NCBI GenBank assembly: GCA_020850735.1
Contig: JADZEE010000080.1
Location: 62,001-126,000, forward strand
Source: Gammaproteobacteria bacterium
GTDB lineage: Bacteria > Pseudomonadota > Gammaproteobacteria > JADZEE01
Direction: 5' to 3'
DNA length: 64,000 nt
The notes under the pieces were generated by a model. The model was not told the DNA's origin, did not search any database, and saw only the letters and a program-made list of their open reading frames with translations. A program made the translations under genes and the position numbers. This document shows, piece after piece, positions 9,622 through 17,561 of this stretch. How positions within the stretch are numbered: position 1 is the first letter of the stretch; every line of letters starts with the position of its first letter.

Positions 9622-11190
9622 GTGGTGAACGTGAAGGATCGGGTCGAGGCCGTCATCGTCGGCGCCGGTGCCGCCGGAAGCCTGTATGCCGCGGCCCTCG
9701 CCGCGGGCGGGCGGCGCGTGGTCGTGCTCGAGGCGGGTGCCCCCTGGCAGCTCACTGATCTCGTCAGCTCGCAGATCTGGGCGCGCCGGGTCAAGTGGGC
9801 CGGTCCGCAGGTGATCGGCGCCGGGGCCAACCCGGTCGGCCACAATCTCATCACCGGCTCGGGTTTGGGCGGTGCGGCCCTGCATCACTACGGCACCTGG
9901 CCGCGCATGCATCCGGAGACCTTCGAGCTCGCTTCGCGCTTCGGTCGCGGCCGTAACTGGGGCATCGGCTACGACGCGCTGCGACGGTATTACGATCGCG
10001 TCCAGGTCGACGTAGGGATCTCCGGCGACGCCGCGGCGGAGAGCTGGCGGCCGCCGGGCGCGCCCTATCCCATGCCGCCGCTCGCGGTGTTCGCGCAGGG
10101 CCAGGCCATCCGGCGTGGTTTCGACGCGCTGGGTTTGCCGGTCGCGCCGCTGCCGGCGGCGATCAACAGCGTCGACTATCAGGGCCGGAGCGCGTGTCTG
10201 TACGACGGTTGGTGCGACGCCGGCTGTCCGATTGGCGCGCTCGCAAACCCCCTGGTGACCTACCAGCCGCGCGCGCTCGCCGCCGGCGCGACGTTCCTGA
10301 GCGGGTGCGAAGTCACGCGCGTGCTCAGTGATGCCCGCGGGCACGCCACGGGCGTCGAGTATCACGCTGACGGCGCAGTCCACGTGCAGCCGGCCGACGT
10401 CGTGATCCTCGCCGCCTCGGTGGTGCAGAACGCGCGTTTGCTGCTCGGCTCGGCGAGCGAGGCTTTTCCCGGCGGGCTCGGGAACTCGAGCGGTCTCGTC
10501 GGCACCGAGATCGCTACCGATTTCATCGCCCAGATCTACGGTCTGTTCCCCGACGAAACCGAGCCCCACCTGGGCGTGAGCGCCGGCCAGCTCATGCACT
10601 GGTCGCCGCACCAGGTGGCCTCACGCGCGACCCTGTTCGGAGCCTACCAATGGCAGCTCGCACCGGCGATGAAACCCAATGACATCTTCGGTATCGCCAT
10701 CTCGCGCGCCGATCTTTTCGGCGCACCGCTCCAGGCGTTCGTCCGCCGGGCCGCGCGGCACATCGGCTGCATGCTCGGATTCGGCATGACCGAGCCCGAT
10801 CCCGGCAAACGCATCGTGCTCGACGACAGCCGTGACCGCTACGGTGCCCGGCGCGCGCGCTTCGAGCACGCCTACTCCGGCGCGGACACGGCCCTGCGAG
10901 CCCACATGATCGAGGAAGGTAAACGCATCTTCGCACGTGCAGGTGCCAGCGGCATCTGGAGCGGCCCGATGGTCACCGGCCACCTGGCCGGTGGCACGCG
11001 CATGGGGGAGGATCCACGCACGTCCGTGACCGACTCCTACGGTCGCTGCCACGACGTACGCAACCTCGTCATCGCCGGTGCGGGACTGTTCCCGCAGACC
11101 GGCGGTACGAGCCCGACGTTCACCATCCACGCCGTGAGCCTGCGCGGCGTCGAGCACCTGCTCGCCCACTGGTCCGACTACACCCCCTGA
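9622..11190 (+). CDS. GMC-family FAD oxidoreductase with a CX5CX3C motif
   Basis: A 522-residue flavoprotein that should oxidise an alcohol or sugar. The N-terminal dinucleotide fold AVIVGAGAAGSLYAAALAAG ends in VVLEAG, and the C-terminus has HLAGGTRMG and GTSPTFTIHAVSLRG, the FAD- and active-site regions of the GMC family. Cys192, Cys198 and Cys202 (CLYDGWCDAGC) form a CX5CX3C set like the 3Fe-4S ligands recalled from bacterial FAD-dependent glucose dehydrogenases. No small chaperone subunit or cytochrome subunit is encoded nearby. The GTG start at 9622 is chosen by family length. The last codon and stop lie in a 33-bp inverted repeat shared with the convergent MFS gene. Confidence 0.88.
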   Translation: MVNVKDRVEAVIVGAGAAGSLYAAALAAGGRRVVVLEAGAPWQLTDLVSSQIWARRVKWAGPQVIGAGANPVGHNLITGSGLGGAALHHYGTWPRMHPETFELASRFGRGRNWGIGYDALRRYYDRVQVDVGISGDAAAESWRPPGAPYPMPPLAVFAQGQAIRRGFDALGLPVAPLPAAINSVDYQGRSACLYDGWCDAGCPIGALANPLVTYQPRALAAGATFLSGCEVTRVLSDARGHATGVEYHADGAVHVQPADVVILAASVVQNARLLLGSASEAFPGGLGNSSGLVGTEIATDFIAQIYGLFPDETEPHLGVSAGQLMHWSPHQVASRATLFGAYQWQLAPAMKPNDIFGIAISRADLFGAPLQAFVRRAARHIGCMLGFGMTEPDPGKRIVLDDSRDRYGARRARFEHAYSGADTALRAHMIEEGKRIFARAGASGIWSGPMVTGHLAGGTRMGEDPRTSVTDSYGRCHDVRNLVIAGAGLFPQTGGTSPTFTIHAVSLRGVEHLLAHWSDYTP

Positions 11191-11313
11191 AAACCGGGGT
11201 CAGACTCGCATTTCCTAACTGCTATCCCCGGCACCCGGTTTTCCCTTCTCGACCGCGGCTTACTGGATATTGGCAGGGGGAGGAAATGCGAGTCTGACCC
11301 CGGTTTTCAGGGG
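11184..11313. repeat. Perfect 33-bp inverted repeat around a 64-base spacer
   Basis: The arms are 11184-11216 and 11281-11313, identical as reverse complements over all 33 bases. Each outer end reads CCCCTGA outward-in, so the TGA of the plus-strand GMC gene (11188-11190) and the TGA of the minus-strand MFS gene (11307-11309) both sit in the arms. The core GGGGTCAGACTCGCATTTCC resembles short repeats that I recall beside REP-associated tyrosine transposases in gammaproteobacteria; no transposase is present here. The long stem could also end transcription from both sides. Confidence 0.9.
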
Positions 11314-12692
11314 CTGCGCGGCGGGTGCATCCGCCCGCGGGCGAGCGACAGCGCTATGCCCACGCCAGCCAGTGCCGCCGCCACGACGAAGCACAGGCTG
11401 ATGCTGCGCGCGAGGCTGTCGTGGTATGCGGGCGCGATCTGCACGCGCCCCATCACCAGCGTCAACACGACGGTCGCCACCGCCATGCTCGACATCTGGC
11501 CGAGCACGCGCACCGTGGCCATCGAACCGCCGGCGAGACCGAACTGGCGCGGTTCGACCGCACTCATGATGGCGTTGACGTTGGGCGAGGAGAACAGCCC
11601 GAAGCCCAGGCCTACGGTCATGAGACTGACGATTACCGTGGCAAGCGTACTGGCGTCGTCGAGCCGCGCGAGCAGCACGAGGCCGATCACCGTGATGGCC
11701 GCGCCTGCCGAGGCCACCACACGCGGCTCGAACCGGTCGGACAGCCGACCCGCGGCCGGCGACAGCACCATCTGCACGACCGGCTGCGCCATCAACACCA
11801 TGCCCGCGGCATTGGCGCTCATGCCGCGCAGGTTCTGCAGGTACAGGCTCATGAGGAAGGAGTTGGCGAACACCGCCGAGTACATCAGCAGCGCCGCGCT
11901 GCAGGAGCAGGCGAACACCTGGTTGTTGAAAAACAGCGAGACGTCGAACACCGGGTGCGTGCGCCCGCGCTCGAAGCGCACGAAGGCGGCGAGACCGAGC
12001 ACGCCCAGCAGCAGCAGTCCGTAGGCGGTCGGCGCCGGCAGCCGGGAGATACCGTACATGAGCGTGACGATCGCGGTCGCGTAGATCGCGGCGCCGATAA
12101 GATCGAAGGATTCGCCGCGCCCGTCCGCCCACTCACCTTCGAGACGGGTGAGAATGAGATAAATCGCCACCACCGTGAACGGCACGTGATAGACGAACAC
12201 GTAGCGCCAGCCCAGCGTATGCACCACCCAGCCGCCGAACAGCGGTCCGCAGGTGAGGCCCAGGTACACCGCCGACGCACTGATGCCGATGACGCCGCCA
12301 CGCCGCTCGCGCGGGTACACCGCCGAAAGGATGGCGACACCGGTTCCGAACAGCATCGCCGCGCCCACGCCCTGCAGCGCCCGCCAGGCGAGCAGCACCT
12401 CGATCGAGCCCGCGGTGCCGGCGAGCAGCGAGGCAACGCTGACGACGATCATCCCGGCGAGGAAAAAACGCTTGCGCCCGTGCATGTCCGCCAGGCGCCC
12501 GAACGGCAGCAGGAACACCGAGCTCGCTAGCAGGTAGGCGGTGGCAATCCAGCTCGTGGCCACGGCGTCGGCGCGCAAGCCGTCGGCGATCGCGGGCACG
12601 GCGACGTTCACCGAAGACAGCATCAGCGGCGTGATGAACGAGCTCAGGCACACGACGACGAGCGCCGTGCGGCGGGCAGTGGCGTCATTCAT
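11307..12692 (-). CDS. MFS drug/solute exporter, DHA2-like
   Basis: A 461-residue inner-membrane permease of the major facilitator superfamily. Many hydrophobic segments are visible from VVCLSSFITPLMLSSVNVAV to the C-terminal VVAAALAGVGIAL. The early motif GRLADMHGRKRFFLAG is the MFS signature between helices 2 and 3, and WIATAYLLASSVFLLPFG and LLAWRALQGVGAAMLFG are typical of 14-helix DHA2 (EmrB/QacA-type) exporters. The substrate is unknown. The ATG at 12692 is preferred over the one at 12704. The last Pro codon and stop come from the inverted repeat it shares with the GMC gene. Confidence 0.85.
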   Translation of the reverse strand: MNDATARRTALVVVCLSSFITPLMLSSVNVAVPAIADGLRADAVATSWIATAYLLASSVFLLPFGRLADMHGRKRFFLAGMIVVSVASLLAGTAGSIEVLLAWRALQGVGAAMLFGTGVAILSAVYPRERRGGVIGISASAVYLGLTCGPLFGGWVVHTLGWRYVFVYHVPFTVVAIYLILTRLEGEWADGRGESFDLIGAAIYATAIVTLMYGISRLPAPTAYGLLLLGVLGLAAFVRFERGRTHPVFDVSLFFNNQVFACSCSAALLMYSAVFANSFLMSLYLQNLRGMSANAAGMVLMAQPVVQMVLSPAAGRLSDRFEPRVVASAGAAITVIGLVLLARLDDASTLATVIVSLMTVGLGFGLFSSPNVNAIMSAVEPRQFGLAGGSMATVRVLGQMSSMAVATVVLTLVMGRVQIAPAYHDSLARSISLCFVVAAALAGVGIALSLARGRMHPPRSP

Positions 12693-12824
12693 ACCGAACG
12701 CCATTGTGACCGAAATCCGTACTGCCTCCATGGCTGCCCGCCGCGCGTCCGCGCACGGAACCGCGCGCCGCCACGCGCACCGGAAAGATCGTCTCCGGCG
12801 CGGATCGCAGTATGCCGGTTTCCT

Positions 12825-14471
12825 TCACACCCCCGCCGCCGCGAACGCGCGCGCGACGATGGCCTGCGCCTCGGCCTGGATGCGCGCGAGTTGCTCCGGG
12901 CCGCGAAAGCTCTCGGCATAGAGTTTATATACGTCCTCCGTGCCGGACGGGCGTGCGGCGAACCAGCCCGTGTCGCTCACCACCTTGATGCCGCCGATCG
13001 CCGCGTCATTTCCGGGCGCGCGTGTGAGCAGGGCGCGGATGGGGCTCCCGTCGAGCATCGTCGTCGGGATCTGCTCCGGTTCGAGCGCGCCGAGCACCGC
13101 CTTCTGCGCGTGCGTCGCCGGCGCATCGATGCGTGCGTACACCGGCGCACCGAGCCGGGACGTGAGCTCCGAATAGATCGCCGCCGGATCGCTGCCGGTC
13201 CGCGCGGTCATCTCGATCGCGAGCAGATCCATGATGATGCCGTCCTTGTCGGTGGTCCACACGCGGCCGTCACGGCGCAGGAACGATGCGCCCGCGCTTT
13301 CCTCGCCGCCGAAGCCGAGCGTACCCGCGTGCAGGCCGTCGACGAACCACTTGAAGCCGACCGGCACTTCGACGAGAGGCCGGCCGAGATCGGCGGCCAC
13401 GCGATCGATGATACTGCTCGAGACGATGGTCTTGCCGACGGCGACGCCGGCGTTCCAGCCGGGCCGGTGCCGGAACAGATACGCGATCGCCGCGGCGAGA
13501 TAGTGGTTGGGATTCATGAGCCCCGCGGGTGTGACGATACCGTGCCGGTCGTTGTCCGTGTCATTGGCGCACACCAGATCGTAGCGGTCTCTCAAACCGA
13601 CGAGCTTCGCCATGGCATGCGGCGAGGAGCAGTCCATGCGGATGCGCCCGTCCCAGTCCAGGGTCATGAACGCGAAGGTCGGATCAACGCCCCCGTCGAC
13701 GATCTCCAGCGCGATGTCGAGACGCTCGGCGATCGGTCCCCAGTAGGCGACGCCGGCACCGCCCAGCGGTGCGATGGCAACGCGCAGCTTCGCGCCGCGC
13801 AGCGCCTCGACGTCGATCACGGCATCGAGGTCCTCGACGTAGGTGCCGATGAAATCGTGGCCGCGAACGCTGTCCGCCGCCCGTGCACGGGCGATCGGCA
13901 TGCGCCGCACACCGGCCCAGTTCGCTTCGAGCAGCGCGTTCGCGCGGTCCTCGATCCAGCGGGTGATCGCCGTGTCCGCCGGTCCCCCGTGGGGCGGGTT
14001 GTACTTGAAGCCGCCGTCAGCGGGTGGATTGTGCGATGGTGTGATGACGATGCCGTCCGCGCGGCGAGAGCGCTCGCGGTTCCAGCCGAGAATCGCGTGC
14101 GAGATCACCGGCGTAGGCGTGTAGCCAGAGGCGGCGTCGATGCGCACTTCGACTTCGTTGGCCGCCAGCACCTCCAGCGCCGTGGCCAGCGCCGGCCCCG
14201 ACACCGCGTGTGTGTCGCGGCCGAGAAACAGCGGGCCGTCGATCCCCTGGCTGGCACGGTAGTCGCAGATGGCCTGCGTCGTGGTGAGGATGTGAGCCTC
14301 GTTGAACGTCCCCGCCAGCGGCGAGCCGCGATGCCCGCTTGTACCGAACGCCACCCGCTGCGTGGTGATCGCCGGATCCGGGCGCAGTTCGTAGTAGGCG
14401 CGCTCGAGCGCAGCCTGATCGATGAGATCTTCGGGGCCGGCCGGCTGCCCGGCGCGCGCATGCAATGTCAT
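12825..14471 (-). CDS. pgm: Alpha-D-glucose phosphate-specific phosphoglucomutase
   Basis: Interconverts glucose 1-phosphate and glucose 6-phosphate, linking glycolysis with glycogen, exopolysaccharide and nucleotide-sugar synthesis. From the ATG at 14471 the protein has 548 residues, close to enterobacterial Pgm. The phosphoserine loop TPSHNPPADGGFKYNPPHGG places the catalytic Ser at residue 146. Other landmarks are FGTSGHRGSPLAGTFNE, the metal loop CANDTDNDRHGIV, the sugar loop FGGEESAGASF and the C-terminal RPSGTEDVYKLYAESF. The start is preceded by GGGAGG at good spacing, so the longer frame to 14498 is not needed. Confidence 0.97.
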   Translation of the reverse strand: MTLHARAGQPAGPEDLIDQAALERAYYELRPDPAITTQRVAFGTSGHRGSPLAGTFNEAHILTTTQAICDYRASQGIDGPLFLGRDTHAVSGPALATALEVLAANEVEVRIDAASGYTPTPVISHAILGWNRERSRRADGIVITPSHNPPADGGFKYNPPHGGPADTAITRWIEDRANALLEANWAGVRRMPIARARAADSVRGHDFIGTYVEDLDAVIDVEALRGAKLRVAIAPLGGAGVAYWGPIAERLDIALEIVDGGVDPTFAFMTLDWDGRIRMDCSSPHAMAKLVGLRDRYDLVCANDTDNDRHGIVTPAGLMNPNHYLAAAIAYLFRHRPGWNAGVAVGKTIVSSSIIDRVAADLGRPLVEVPVGFKWFVDGLHAGTLGFGGEESAGASFLRRDGRVWTTDKDGIIMDLLAIEMTARTGSDPAAIYSELTSRLGAPVYARIDAPATHAQKAVLGALEPEQIPTTMLDGSPIRALLTRAPGNDAAIGGIKVVSDTGWFAARPSGTEDVYKLYAESFRGPEQLARIQAEAQAIVARAFAAAGV

Positions 14472-14780
14472 GGGTCCTCCCGCAACCACGGCGGTCACGT
14501 CCCGCTATCGAAGCACGAAGCATGCGCCCATTGGCGGACCGCATTCCAATGGCGAGCGAATCGCCGCCCACGTACATGCGATCCGCCGGTTGCGAAACTT
14601 GCGCCGCCTCATCCGAATCGACTTACCGCAGTCGGTTCGCCAGCCGAGCGCGGTGTATACTCGTCCGCAGGGAGGGACAGCGATCGCGGGAGGGACGGGA
14701 ATGTCCGCTGCCCGGCAGTGCGAGATCCCCGCCTGTCCGGCGTCAGGTGCGCCCGGGTCCATGCGTCCAGGTTACAGCAA
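14472..14780. other. Divergent intergenic region between pgm and the RidA gene
   Basis: This 309-base gap separates divergent pgm and the RidA-family gene and should hold promoters for both. On the plus strand TATACT at 14656-14661 is a reasonable -10 box about 120 bases before the RidA start, but no good -35 lies at normal spacing. The purine run GGGAGGACCC just left of the region is the pgm ribosome-binding site. No small gene or RNA is recognisable. Confidence 0.35.
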
Positions 14781-15188
14781 GTGCCTAAGATATCGCACAT
14801 TCAACCCGCCCACCTCCCTGATACGCGGCCGTTCGGATTTTCCCAGGTTGCGGCTGCGAAAGGCGGAACCTGCATCTTCATCTCCGGCCAGCTCGCGGTG
14901 GACGCAAACGGTTCTCCGGTCGGTCGCGGAGACATCGCGGCCCAGACACACCAGGTGATGAAGAACCTGCTTGCCGCGTTGCATTCCGTTTCGGCCACGT
15001 TTGAGGACGTCATCAAACTGACCATCTATGTCGTCGACTACAAGCCGTCGGATCGCGCGAAGATACTGGCGGTGCGGGAGCAGTACATCGCCTCCGACCG
15101 CGCACCTGCAAGTACCCTCGTTGGCGTTCAGTCGCTCGTATCCGAGGAGTTCCTCATCGAAATCGAAGCGGTGGCCGTGACCGATTGA
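14781..15188 (+). CDS. RidA/YjgF-family protein
   Basis: A 135-residue member of the RidA/YjgF/UK114 superfamily, whose best-known members deaminate reactive enamine/imine intermediates and form trimers. The sequence runs HLPDTRPFGFSQVAA, IFISGQLAVDANGSPVG, DIAAQTHQVMKNLLAAL, and ends PASTLVGVQSLVSEEFLIEIEAVAV, where canonical RidA has the anion-binding Arg in 'R.t..v..Lp'. Here the corresponding stretch is PASTLVGVQSL, lacking that Arg, so it belongs to a non-archetypal subgroup and its activity cannot be assumed. The GTG at 14781 fits family length; the open frame upstream is the pgm shadow. Confidence 0.85.
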   Translation: MPKISHIQPAHLPDTRPFGFSQVAAAKGGTCIFISGQLAVDANGSPVGRGDIAAQTHQVMKNLLAALHSVSATFEDVIKLTIYVVDYKPSDRAKILAVREQYIASDRAPASTLVGVQSLVSEEFLIEIEAVAVTD

Positions 15189-15384
15189 CGTAAAGTCGCG
15201 CGGATCGCTGCGGCGCCGTTGCGTTTCTTCGGCATCCCGTTAGGCACTCGATCGGAGTTGCGCGATCATTGTGGCGGACCTTTGTGAGAACTTCGGCCGG
15301 GACAGTCGATTGCTCACACGCATCATGGCTCGGATCGCGCGCATGTACGGTCGTGCTCGAATGCTGCCGGACCGGCAATTGAAA
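15189..15384. other. Intergenic sequence with nothing recognisable
   Basis: Between the RidA gene and the dispersed repeat. Lower in GC than its surroundings in places; only short unsupported reading frames on either strand and no clear promoter or terminator. Confidence 0.4.
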
Positions 15385-15562
15385 GCTTGCGAAACCATCA
15401 CCGCGCCTGCTGCGACGGCCCCTGGACGCCCCTGGCGGACTTGCGGGAACCCCAAAAAAATCGCTTCCGCAGGCCCGCTGTGCGCGCGATTTCGTGCACC
15501 CCCGCGCCTGGCCAGGAACGCCCGGGAACCGTCTCGCTACGGCGGGCGAATGTTTCACGAGC
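15385..15562 (+). repeat. Dispersed repeat, copy 1 (about 178 bp)
   Basis: Nearly the same sequence occurs again at 26611-26785 in the same orientation. Blocks of more than 40 identical bases lie at both ends (from CATCACCGCGCC and up to GAATGTTTCAC). The middle differs by small substitutions and a few-base length difference around an A-run. The termini form an imperfect inverted repeat: GCTTGCGAAAC against the reverse complement of GTTTCACGAGC, matching at 9 of 11 positions. Frames within it exist on both strands but match no known domain. It looks like a small non-autonomous element or a structured repeat. Confidence 0.85.
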
Positions 15563-15766
15563 TCTGAGCTTTCGGAACAAGGGAGTTCGTCGATCCTCGT
15601 TCCTGCGTCTGCTCAGCCGGGATTTCGGCCGCGTGATTTTTGGCGCACGGTGCGCTGCTGCCCGCTGGGGCCAAGGCGGTCTTGCAACGGCAGTTTGCGT
15701 GGGCGTTGGCATGGGATGAAGTCCAGCGCATCGGCGGAGTACGCCCGGCAAATCCAACGGTACGAT

Positions 15767-15775
15767 TGTTATACT
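15767..15775 (+). promoter_or_regulatory. Extended -10 promoter element for the ACS-type MFS gene
   Basis: TGTTATACT combines an extended -10 TG with a TATACT hexamer, 46 bases before the GTG start at 15822. An extended -10 can work without a strong -35, and none is seen at normal spacing. GGGGAG at about ten bases before the GTG serves as the ribosome-binding site. Confidence 0.5.
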
Positions 15776-15821
15776 CGCTCGTACACCAGGCACAACCATT
15801 CTCCCGGGGAGACTCAGATCC

Positions 15822-17093
15822 GTGGCTGCCGATCCGTCCCGCTGGCCCGTGCGCTACACGGTAGTCGGTCTGTGTTTCCTCGCGTCCTTCATCTGTTACA
15901 TCGATCGCGTCAACATTTCCGTCGCCGCCATCGCGATGAAGGAAGCGTTCGGCTGGACGGAGACCACCAAGGGGCTGGTGTTGTCGTCGTTCTTCATCGG
16001 CTATCTCTCGCTGCAGGTGATCAGCGGCTGGCTGGCGAACCGCTTCGGCGGCCGGCGCGTGCTGGGGTTCGCGGTGCTGTGGTGGTCGGTGCTGACCTTG
16101 TTGACGCCGGCCGCTGCCTTCGTGTCGCTGCCGATGCTCGTCGCCGCGCGGATCGCGCTCGGTATGGGCGAAGCGGCGACCTACCCGGCGACCTACAATC
16201 TGTTCGGGCGCTGGGTGCCGGCGGTCGAGCGCTCGCGCGCGGTCACGATCATCGTCAGCGGAATCCCGCTCGGCACCCTGTTCGCGCTGACCACGACCGG
16301 CTGGATCGTGGCGCGCTACGGGTGGCCGGCGGTGTTCCACGCCTTCGGTGTCCTCGGATTCCTCTGGGCGCTGCTGTGGTATCGCAACGTCACCGACGAG
16401 CCGGCCGCGCATCGGCGCATCTCGGCCGCTGAGCTCGCGCTGCTCCCACCCCCGCAGAGCGCGAGCACCCGCCGCGGCGAGCCTATTCCCTGGCGTATGC
16501 TGCTGTCGAAACCGGCGGTCGGGGCGCTGGTGTTCAACCACTTCTGCAGCAACTGGGCGCTCTATGTGCTGCTCGCCTGGCTGCCGAGCTACTTTCGCAG
16601 TGCGCACGGGGTCAGCATCGCCAGTGCGGGACTGTACGCCGCCGCCCCGTGGCTGACCATGTTCCTGGTCTCGAATTTCGCCGGCTGGCTCGCGGACGCG
16701 ATGCTGCGCCGGGGGGTATCCACCACACGCGTGCGCAAGCTCATGCAGACCATCGGTCTGATGGGGCCTGCGCTGTTCCTGATCCTCGCCCGCGACGCCG
16801 ATTCGGCGAACGTGGCCATGGCGCTGATGTGCGGGGCGCTCGGAACGCTGGCATTCACCTGGGCCGGCTACGGGCCGAACCACCTCGACATCGCGCCACG
16901 CTACGCCGACGTGCTGATGGGTATCACCAACACCTTCGGCACGATCCCGGGGGTCATCGGCGTCGCCGTGACCGGCTGGCTGGTCGACGTGACCGGCACG
17001 TACTCGACGGCGTTCGTGCTCAGCGCCGCCGTCAGCGTGGCCGGCACCGTCGTGTGGCTCGCCTTCGCCACCGGCGAGCGCATCATCGACTGA
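15822..17093 (+). CDS. MFS transporter, anion:cation symporter (ACS) type
   Basis: A 423-residue permease with the layout of the ACS family, which imports organic acids such as hexuronates, galactonate, phthalate or sialate with protons. CYIDRVNISVAAIAM in helix 1 and GWLANRFGGRRVLGFAVL after helix 2 are diagnostic, and ARIALGMGEAATYPATYNL matches the helix 4-5 signature. Hydrophobic segments for twelve helices can be followed to the VVWLAFATGERI tail. The GTG at 15822 places MAADPSRWPVRYTV before helix 1. No catabolic gene is adjacent to suggest the substrate. A candidate extended -10 promoter lies upstream, after the dispersed repeat. Confidence 0.88.
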   Translation: MAADPSRWPVRYTVVGLCFLASFICYIDRVNISVAAIAMKEAFGWTETTKGLVLSSFFIGYLSLQVISGWLANRFGGRRVLGFAVLWWSVLTLLTPAAAFVSLPMLVAARIALGMGEAATYPATYNLFGRWVPAVERSRAVTIIVSGIPLGTLFALTTTGWIVARYGWPAVFHAFGVLGFLWALLWYRNVTDEPAAHRRISAAELALLPPPQSASTRRGEPIPWRMLLSKPAVGALVFNHFCSNWALYVLLAWLPSYFRSAHGVSIASAGLYAAAPWLTMFLVSNFAGWLADAMLRRGVSTTRVRKLMQTIGLMGPALFLILARDADSANVAMALMCGALGTLAFTWAGYGPNHLDIAPRYADVLMGITNTFGTIPGVIGVAVTGWLVDVTGTYSTAFVLSAAVSVAGTVVWLAFATGERIID

Positions 17094-17153
17094 TCTGCGG
17101 CGAGCGACGGCGCGTGACGATCCGGTTGTGCCGGCGTTCGTCGGGGCGCAGGC

Positions 17154-17490
17154 GTGGATTGCCACGCCCGCTGGCGCGGGCTCGCAATGACGGCAAGCGT
17201 GATGAGCACGGGCTGGCAATGACGGCAAGCGGGATGCGCGCGGGCTGGCAATGAAGGGGAATGGAAGTTGGCGCGGGCTCGCGATCACGTCGGTCGCGGA
17301 CCGGCGGTCCGGGCGCCGAACGTCACTACCGCCGTCATCGCGAGGTGCGGCGCCCTGCGCCGCGCCGTGGCGATCCAGTTGGGATGGTCGGGGTACGGGG
17401 GAATGGATTGCCACGCCCGCTGGCGCGGGCTCGCAATGACGGCAAGCGGGCTGCGCGCGGGCTGGCAATGACGGCAAGCGGGAGGGGCGT
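17154..17490. repeat. Cluster of short palindromic intergenic repeats
   Basis: The gap between two convergent genes (17094-17561) holds two near-identical copies of a unit reading GATTGCCACGCCCGCTGGCG then CGGGCTCGCAATGACGGCAA, at about 17157-17197 and 17406-17446. Each is followed by partial units ending GGGCTGGCAATGACGGCAAG or similar. The inner CCCGCTGGCGCGGG can form a hairpin. An inverted relative (CGTCATCGCGAGG ... GTGGCGATCCAG) lies at about 17335-17376. The CATTGCGAG/CTCGCAATG core is common to intergenic repeats of many proteobacteria. No gene is supported here. Confidence 0.85.
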
Positions 17491-17561
17491 GAGCGCGCAT
17501 CGGCGGCCGGCCGGCCGAGCGTGCATGGACGGGGCGGCAACCGCGCGGGGTTCCCGCACGC

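Noticed and set aside
12891..14780. A very long plus-strand open frame running opposite pgm and joining the RidA gene
   Set aside because: The upstream part is antisense to pgm, which has full family motifs; only the last 135 codons match RidA. High GC makes long antisense frames common.
15398..15799. Reading frames in the dispersed repeats that start MKHSPAVARRFPG
   Set aside because: The frames exist in both copies only because the DNA is repeated; they differ after the repeat and match no family. The repeat itself is the conserved unit.
17154..17490. CRISPR array suggested by regularly repeated units
   Set aside because: The units are unequal in spacing, partly inverted, and lack unique spacers of constant length; no cas gene is near.
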